Of a DNA stretch of 8,746 nt, positions 4,227 to 8,746 are shown piece after piece. Positions within the stretch are counted from its first letter, which is position 1. Each line of letters starts with the position of its first letter. A program made the position numbers and the translations under genes. The notes under the pieces were generated by a model. The model saw only the letters and a program-made list of their open reading frames with translations. It ran no database searches and was not told where the DNA came from. The DNA is from Pseudonocardiales bacterium (GTDB lineage Bacteria > Actinomycetota > Actinomycetes > Mycobacteriales > Pseudonocardiaceae). Where the stretch lies: assembly GCA_025465385.1 (NCBI GenBank), contig JAODNG010000321.1, forward strand, positions 1-8,746. The letters are read 5' to 3'.

Positions 4227-4733
4227 GTGAAGCTACTGCTGATTGCCGATACGCACGTCCCACACCGCGCCCGGGACCTACCCAACCAGGTGTGGCGGGC
4301 CGTTGATGAGGCCGACGTCGTGGTGCATGCCGGCGACTGGGTATGTGTCGAGTTGCTCGATGCGTTGCTGGCTCGATCGAACCGGCTGATCGGCGTGGTC
4401 GGTAATAACGACGGGCCGGCGTTATGCGCACGGCTGCCGGAGGTGGCGACCGCCGAACTGGCGGGCATTCGGCTGGCGGTAGTTCATGAGACGGGGTCGG
4501 TGCGCGGACGGGAGCAACGGTGCGCTGCCCGTTTCCCCGACTCCGATGTGTTGGTCTTCGGGCATAGCCACATCCCGTGGGACACGGTAGCTCCCACCGG
4601 CCTGCGACTATTGAATCCTGGTTCTCCCACCGACCGGCGGCGCCAGCCGACATGCAGTTGGATGACAGCCGAGATCATCGGCGGCCAACTCGGCCGGGTG
4701 CAGTTGCACCGACCGCCAGCGGTCACTCGGTGA
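4227..4733 (+). CDS. YfcE/MJ0936-type metallophosphoesterase
   Basis: This is a predicted metal-dependent phosphoesterase of the calcineurin-like superfamily, small YfcE/MJ0936 type, probably cytoplasmic and dimetal. From GTG 4227 it has 168 residues, the normal size. All metal-ligand motifs are visible: ADTH (Asp 8, His 10), HAGDW (Asp 37), GNND (59-62), VVHETG (His 87) and GHSH (His 113, His 115), followed by LLNPGSPTDRRR (128-139), the typical closing motif. The family hydrolyses phosphodiesters in vitro but physiological substrates are poorly known, and this sequence gives no clue to one. The frame continues upstream to 4041, but those residues precede the first beta strand (MKLLLIADTH) and have no counterpart, so the GTG at 4227 is preferred; the ribosome site there is weak. 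Its end overlaps the convergent DUF1015 gene by 11 bases, so no separate terminator fits between them. Confidence 0.9.
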   Translation: MKLLLIADTHVPHRARDLPNQVWRAVDEADVVVHAGDWVCVELLDALLARSNRLIGVVGNNDGPALCARLPEVATAELAGIRLAVVHETGSVRGREQRCAARFPDSDVLVFGHSHIPWDTVAPTGLRLLNPGSPTDRRRQPTCSWMTAEIIGGQLGRVQLHRPPAVTR

Positions 4734-5904
4734 GGTCGGCCAGCAGCAGCCCACTGCGGGGTTTTGGGGTGAAATAGGTGCTCTTGCGGGGCATCCGTCG
4801 ACCTTGCCGGTGTACGGCGAGCACGTCGGCGAACGGCACCGGGGCCAACTGCAACACGGCGTCGACCTGCGGCCCCGCGGGATGCCCCGCCGGCAGGGCC
4901 CGTACGTGGGGACCAGCCGGGTCGACGCCCAGCGCGTCGGCGATGAGTAACCGCTCGACCAGCCCATGGTCAATCCTGGGAAGCGGTTCACCGAACTCGG
5001 GTCCGGGCAACGTGACGAGCAGATCAGCGCCGGATGCCCGGGCCACCACGCTGCCGGGGCAGCGCGGTGGGTCGAGCTCCCTGCCTTCCCCCACCTCCAA
5101 CCCAGCCCGAAGCCAGCTGTCAGCCAGGTCACCGGACGTCAATCCAGTACCGACCAGCGCCCGATGAATCGCGCCGATCCGCAGCGCCGGGCCGCCGGTC
5201 ACCAACGCGAGCAGGCTGGACCGATCGCTGGCCGCCGCGGCGGCCACCCGATGATTTCCATCAGCGACAAGGAGCGGACTGCCCGCCACAGTGGCGAGCA
5301 CCGCGTCCTGACGAGCTCCGGGGCCCAACAGCCACAACCTGTGCGTCCGGCCACCGGAATCCATGATCGACACCACTGGCGCCCCCAAGCTGTCGATGCT
5401 GTCCAGCACGGCTGCGGTCAACTGATCACCGTTGAGGGCGGGCACGAGCATCGCCGCGCTGGTGGCGCAGCCGAGCCCGGCGAGTACCGCCGCTCGTTCG
5501 ACCACCACCTGCGGGTAAACCTCCTCGCTGTGCCGTACCCACGACCTCCCGTGCACGTCCACCGCGGCCGAATCCACCAGACACAACAGGCCGACCGCCA
5601 CTCCGTCCGGGCCGTCGACCCGATAGGGCGCTACCACATCGGCCACCTGGCGATAAGCACTCGCCCGCAGCCGGTTTAGAGCTTGGCGCGCTGCTGGTAA
5701 CGCATCGGCCAACGACAGTCCCTGCGCCAACGCTTGGGGAGTGCGATGCGGATGCTGAACGGCCAGCAATGTGTCACGGTCGCCGTGCGGGCCGGCCAGC
5801 GCGGCCACCACTTCGCTGGCTTCCGCGAACTCATCGACGTCAGGACCCGGCACGCGGTCAGTGAGTACCCAGCCGCGCCTGATGGCCCGCACCCACCGTG
5901 TCAT
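4723..5904 (-). CDS. DUF1015-family protein of unknown biochemical role
   Basis: The product has 393 residues from the ATG at 5902-5904, close to the usual DUF1015 length. Two family hallmarks are clear: VADGNHRVAAA (213-223), corresponding to the usual ADGHHR motif, and the C-terminal RRMPRKSTYFTPKPRSGLLL (369-388), which matches the family's KSTYFxPK ending. The N-terminal WVRAIRRGWVL is the expected opening region. The usual second basic or polar residues after HHR (often Y-E-T/A) are replaced by V-A-A, a modest divergence. No signal peptide or membrane helix is seen. The frame extends upstream to 6030, but that part is Arg-rich, overlaps the prenyltransferase gene and is unlikely to be translated. 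It begins 26 bases after the UbiA stop, so the two are probably co-transcribed. Biochemical function of the family is unknown to me. Confidence 0.85.
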   Translation of the reverse strand: MTRWVRAIRRGWVLTDRVPGPDVDEFAEASEVVAALAGPHGDRDTLLAVQHPHRTPQALAQGLSLADALPAARQALNRLRASAYRQVADVVAPYRVDGPDGVAVGLLCLVDSAAVDVHGRSWVRHSEEVYPQVVVERAAVLAGLGCATSAAMLVPALNGDQLTAAVLDSIDSLGAPVVSIMDSGGRTHRLWLLGPGARQDAVLATVAGSPLLVADGNHRVAAAAASDRSSLLALVTGGPALRIGAIHRALVGTGLTSGDLADSWLRAGLEVGEGRELDPPRCPGSVVARASGADLLVTLPGPEFGEPLPRIDHGLVERLLIADALGVDPAGPHVRALPAGHPAGPQVDAVLQLAPVPFADVLAVHRQGRRMPRKSTYFTPKPRSGLLLADLTE

Positions 5905-5930
5905 CGCTCTCGCGCCGCTTGTCGACCTCG

Positions 5931-6935
5931 TCAGAGCCCGGCGACGGCGGCGACGGCGAGGCCGACGACGAGCAGGGGGCCGGCGACTCGCAGGTGGACA
6001 AACGCCAGCGCGGCGAACCATAGCGGCCACACCGGCACCGGGCGTGGCGGTTGCTCAGGTCGCGGCTGGCGGAACCACGACCACACCGTGACCAGCCGGT
6101 AGACCCCGCCAAGCGCCAGCAGCGCCGGCCACGGCAGCGCACCGACCAGCACGCAGATCACGATGAGCAGGTAGAAACTGACCATGAAACCCAGCGTCGC
6201 GGCCCGCGCCCGCCGCTCGCCGAGCATCACCGGCAGCGTCCGGATCCCGAGCGGCTCGTCGTACGGGATCTTGTCGGTGTGCTTGCCCATCAGCACAGAC
6301 GTGCACAGCAGGGCATAGGGCAGCGATGCCAGCAACACCTGCCAGGTGATCGAACCGACCGCCGCGTAATACGTGCCCCCTACCATCAGCGGTCCCCAGA
6401 CCAGCAACACGTCCGGCTCCCCCAGACCGCGCTTCTTCAGCCGCAGCGGCGGAGCGGTATAGGCCACCGACAACACGAACCCAGCCAGCGCGAATCCCAC
6501 CACCGGCCAGCCCCGGGCCAACGCGAGCACGACCAGGATCACCAGGTCGGCGGCATTGACGACCAGCACCGATACCACCAATGCCCGGCGGGTGATCAGC
6601 CCGGACAAGATCGGGTGCGGGGCATACAGCGCCCTGGGGTAGCTTGCGGTGTCCGAACCGGTGCTGGTGTCGTAAAGGTCGTTCATCAGGTTGTTCGCGA
6701 CGTGCGCCAGGGTGATCCCGATGACGGCCAGCACAAGCCAGCCCCAGTCGACGCCGGGCGCGCGCGCGGCGAGCAGCCCGGCCACCAGCCCGGCGACCAG
6801 CGTCATCGGCAGCACGGCGGCGCGGGAAACCACGATCCAGCGGGTCACCGCGTCGATCGGGCCCTCTGGCGGGTTAGTGGTGCTCAGGGCATAGCGCCAC
6901 GCGCTCACCCGGGAGCGCAGCGCGATCTCGGTCAC
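5931..6935 (-). CDS. UbiA-family membrane prenyltransferase (MenA-like)
   Basis: This is an integral membrane aromatic prenyltransferase of the UbiA superfamily, 334 residues with about eight or nine hydrophobic helices. Such enzymes join an isoprenoid diphosphate to an aromatic or other acceptor, with Mg2+ held by two Asp-rich motifs. Both are present: NNLMNDLYDTSTGSD (81-95; Asp 86, Asp 89) and HTDKIPYDEPLGIRTLP (219-235; Asp 221, Asp 226), the latter resembling the DxxxD...GxxTL region of MenA. A VAYTAPPLRLKKRGLGEPDV segment (158-175) is the usual loop between helices. The acceptor is uncertain: menaquinone synthesis, another quinone, or a lipid are all possible, and no other men genes are in view. 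The start is a GTG at 6933-6935 with a poor ribosome site. It sits 34 bases after the oxidoreductase stop and 26 before the DUF1015 start. Confidence 0.88.
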   Translation of the reverse strand: MTEIALRSRVSAWRYALSTTNPPEGPIDAVTRWIVVSRAAVLPMTLVAGLVAGLLAARAPGVDWGWLVLAVIGITLAHVANNLMNDLYDTSTGSDTASYPRALYAPHPILSGLITRRALVVSVLVVNAADLVILVVLALARGWPVVGFALAGFVLSVAYTAPPLRLKKRGLGEPDVLLVWGPLMVGGTYYAAVGSITWQVLLASLPYALLCTSVLMGKHTDKIPYDEPLGIRTLPVMLGERRARAATLGFMVSFYLLIVICVLVGALPWPALLALGGVYRLVTVWSWFRQPRPEQPPRPVPVWPLWFAALAFVHLRVAGPLLVVGLAVAAVAGL

Positions 6936-6969
6936 ACCGCCGAGCCTGGCACAACTGCAGCTAGATCGG

Positions 6970-7827
6970 TCAGCGGAAGGCGTGCACCACCGCAGCCATG
7001 TCCTCGTCCGCGTGCCCTGCGTCAGCCGCCGCCGACATGAGGTGGTGGACCGCCTGCATCAGCGCCGGATCGTCGCCAACTTCCCGCAACGCGTCGATGA
7101 TCAGCTCGGAGTCCTTGACCGCGCCGGCCAAGCCGAACGCCGGCGCAAAGTCGCCTGCGAGCATTGCCTTGCCCTTCAGCTGGGCATACGGGCTGTCGGT
7201 GACGCCGCCAGCGATGGTGTCCAGGAACAGCTGCGGGTCCACACCGAGGTCGCGGGTCAGCGCGATGGCCTGCCCGGTGGCGGCGGTGATGGACAACACC
7301 CAGGAGTTCAGGACGAGCTTCAGCCGGTGCCCGTCACCGACCCGCTCACCGACCCACACCGTCTTGCTACCGATCGCCTCGAACACCGGTTCCACCCGAG
7401 GCGCCAGCTCGCGCGGTCCCGATGCGAGCACGATGAGCTCGCCCCGTTCAGCGGGCTGCTTGGTGCCGAGCACCGGCGCGTCGACGAAGCCACGGCCGTA
7501 TCGGCCGGCAAGGTCGGCGAGACGCTGGGTGCCAGCAAGACCGACCGTACTGGTCTGCGCCCAGATGGCGTGCTCTGGCGTGGCAGCCAGCGCCCGTTGC
7601 ATGACCTCGGCCACCGCATCGACGTCGAAGAGCATCGTGACCACCACGTCCGCGCCGGACACCGCCTCGGCCGGATCCGCGGCGACCTTGGCACCATCAT
7701 CGGCCAGCGGCCGGGCCTTGTCGGCGCTGCGGTTCCAGACGGTGACGTCCAGTCCTGCCTTCACCAGGCTGCGGGCCATCCCCGCGCCCATGATCCCGGT
7801 CCCCAGCACGGCCACACTGCTCGTCAC
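6970..7827 (-). CDS. NAD(P)-dependent beta-hydroxyacid dehydrogenase-family oxidoreductase
   Basis: This 285-residue protein is a full-length member of the 3-hydroxyisobutyrate / 6-phosphogluconate dehydrogenase superfamily. The Rossmann motif is VLGTGIMGAGMA (7-18), followed by VWNRSADKA (30-38), where Arg 33 suggests a preference for NADP(H). QTSTVG (91-96) replaces the usual DxST. The substrate loop is VDAPVLGTKQPAERGELIVL (115-134), with GTK where SGG is typical. The catalytic Lys 170 and Asn 174 lie in RLKLVLNSW, and VKDSEL (237-242) is the second conserved Lys motif. The altered substrate loop argues against a plain 3-hydroxyisobutyrate dehydrogenase; related proteins reduce small aldehydes or imines. 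The start is a GTG at 7825-7827 with GGAAGGA a few bases upstream. It precedes the UbiA gene by 34 bases. Confidence 0.9.
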   Translation of the reverse strand: MTSSVAVLGTGIMGAGMARSLVKAGLDVTVWNRSADKARPLADDGAKVAADPAEAVSGADVVVTMLFDVDAVAEVMQRALAATPEHAIWAQTSTVGLAGTQRLADLAGRYGRGFVDAPVLGTKQPAERGELIVLASGPRELAPRVEPVFEAIGSKTVWVGERVGDGHRLKLVLNSWVLSITAATGQAIALTRDLGVDPQLFLDTIAGGVTDSPYAQLKGKAMLAGDFAPAFGLAGAVKDSELIIDALREVGDDPALMQAVHHLMSAAADAGHADEDMAAVVHAFR

Positions 7828-7929
7828 GTCAGTTCCTTCCGCTCACATACCGCCCGCACCCATCATGAAGAACCCGGCGCTGGTTCGCAGCGCGGCCAGC
7901 CCGGCCCGCGCAGTGTGGCCTCGGCGGCA

Positions 7930-7941
7930 TCGACTAGTCGA
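7930..7941. repeat. 12-bp palindrome just past the permease stop
   Basis: TCGACTAGTCGA (7930-7941) is exactly self-complementary and ends four bases from the minus-strand permease stop. It has no loop and no T-tract, so it is not a standard terminator. It is also a plausible chance palindrome. The 118-base gap up to the dehydrogenase shows nothing else clear. Confidence 0.3.
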
Positions 7942-7945
7942 CACG

Positions 7946-8746
7946 CTAGCCATCGAACAGGTGCAGCGACACCCACAGCGCGAGCACGCTCAGCACCAGC
8001 ACCGGCGGCACAGTGAGCGCGCCGAGCCGCAAGAACTCTCCGAGCTGCGGCTCGGCATTGTTGCGGACCAGGATGCGTCGCCACAGCAGGGTGGCCAGCG
8101 AGCCGACATAAGTGAGGTTCGGCCCGACGTTGACCCCGATAAGTACAGCCAGCACGACTCCGGGACCGGCCGCAACCGTGGCGGGGAGCAGCAGGAGTAC
8201 GGCAGGCAGATTGTTGACCACATTCGCCAACACCGCTGCCAGCGCGGCGACTGCGAGCAGGGTGGGCAACGACGAACCGACCGGTACCAGCCGGCCGACC
8301 GCACTGCCCAGTCCGTTGTCCGCGACCGCCCGTACCACTACCCCTAGCGCCAGCACGAACGCCAGAAACGGCACGCTGCCCGCGGTGACCAGACTCTTGA
8401 CGGTAGTCGTTCGGCGGGACAGCGCCCGCGCAGCGAGCACCGCCGCACCGGCAGCCGCAGCCCAAGCTGGATTGACTCCCGCCATCGAGGTCAGCCCGAA
8501 TCCGGCCAGGGTCAGCGCCACTACCACCACTGCGACTACCGGCAGCGCTAGTTCCTCCGGCTGCCCGCAGTCGGTGGTGCCGAGACCGAGATCGCGGTCG
8601 AAGAACAACCGGAAGATCAGGTACTCCGCGCCGACCGCGACGACCCACGGTAGGGCCATCAACAGAGTAAACGCACCGAAGGTCAGCCCGCTCGCGGTGA
8701 AGGCGAGCAGGTTGGTCAGGTTGGACACCGGCAACAGCAGCGAGCC
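7946..8746 (-). CDS. ArsB/SLC13-type membrane permease, C-terminal part; 5' end outside window
   Basis: This is the C-terminal 266 residues of a polytopic ion-transporter-family permease (ArsB/NhaD/SLC13 group), whose members export arsenite or move sodium-coupled anions. The frame is open to the window edge: codons for GSLLL precede PVSNLTNLLAFTASG, the first conserved half-repeat motif, so the TTG near 8734 is internal and not a start. The second half-repeat is also visible: NVVNNLPAVLLLLPATVAAG, followed by IGVNVGPNLTYVGSLATLLW and a cytoplasmic basic loop. At least six hydrophobic helices can be seen. ArsB-like is the best fit to the NLTN and NNLPA / GPNLTxxGSLATLLW motifs, but substrate cannot be decided without the N-terminal half and an adjacent ars operon. 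It is followed after 118 bases by the oxidoreductase gene, so co-transcription is possible. Confidence 0.85.
   Translation of the reverse strand, partial: GSLLLPVSNLTNLLAFTASGLTFGAFTLLMALPWVVAVGAEYLIFRLFFDRDLGLGTTDCGQPEELALPVVAVVVVALTLAGFGLTSMAGVNPAWAAAAGAAVLAARALSRRTTTVKSLVTAGSVPFLAFVLALGVVVRAVADNGLGSAVGRLVPVGSSLPTLLAVAALAAVLANVVNNLPAVLLLLPATVAAGPGVVLAVLIGVNVGPNLTYVGSLATLLWRRILVRNNAEPQLGEFLRLGALTVPPVLVLSVLALWVSLHLFDG

Noticed and set aside
5905..6030. N-terminal extension of the DUF1015 protein
   Set aside because: It is a poly-Arg stretch inside the prenyltransferase coding region; the ATG at 5902-5904 gives the normal family start.
6051..7040. Long plus-strand open frame opposite the prenyltransferase
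   Set aside because: It is His/Gln/Arg/Pro-rich without domain motifs and lies antisense to a clear UbiA gene; a typical high-GC shadow frame.
6982..8347. Long plus-strand open frames opposite the oxidoreductase and permease
   Set aside because: Their composition is Arg/Ser/Ala/Pro-rich and biased by the antisense codons; the minus-strand frames carry the recognisable motifs.
7863..8648. Alternative minus-strand frame overlapping the permease
   Set aside because: It is Gly/Arg/Ser-rich and lacks membrane helices, whereas the neighbouring frame shows ArsB/SLC13 motifs.

Overview
This window is high-GC DNA from an actinobacterium. The best clue to lineage is a principal-type sigma factor (1724-2920, minus strand). 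From memory, its FVWDEEES / QARKDAEL / DSVRAYL block and its region 2-4 sequence look closer to the SigA proteins of Mycobacteriales and Pseudonocardiales than to streptomycete HrdB. Frequent GTG starts and C/G-ending codons agree with this. I cannot name a species.

Layout, left to right. The plus strand holds the 3' end of an L,D-transpeptidase gene (1-279), a small SET-domain protein with a Cys-rich post-SET tail (488-973, visibly lower in GC, with a strong hairpin just upstream), and a MarR-type regulator (about 1221-1640). Converging on these from the minus strand is a short SigA paralogue of about 398 residues (1724-2920). Upstream of it are about 380 bases with no convincing gene but several exact palindromes and a short tandem repeat. 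Next, still on the minus strand, is a stand-alone gene for an 84-residue Gly/Asn-rich peptide (3303-3557), with a perfect Shine-Dalgarno sequence and a 12-bp terminator-like hairpin. About 670 bases without a convincing gene follow (3558-4226). They carry three copies of an 11-bp motif in mixed orientation and a GTTAC-N6-GTTAC direct repeat. A YfcE-like metallophosphoesterase (4227-4733, plus) then overlaps, tail to tail, the end of a minus-strand cluster.

That cluster reads right to left: an ArsB/SLC13-like membrane permease cut by the window edge (7946-8746), a beta-hydroxyacid dehydrogenase-family oxidoreductase (6970-7827), a UbiA-family prenyltransferase (5931-6935) and a DUF1015-family protein (4723-5904). 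The last three are spaced by only 34 and 26 bases and look co-transcribed. Their individual families are clear, but nothing here shows a shared pathway.

The right half (4227-8746) looks like ordinary actinobacterial housekeeping or metabolic DNA. The left-centre (roughly 280-4226) looks accessory: a SET protein, a MarR regulator, an extra principal-type sigma factor, a small unrecognised peptide gene, and unusually dense palindromes and repeats. The most promising candidate for something undescribed is the divergent sigma paralogue together with the neighbouring peptide gene. A functional link between the two is inference only.
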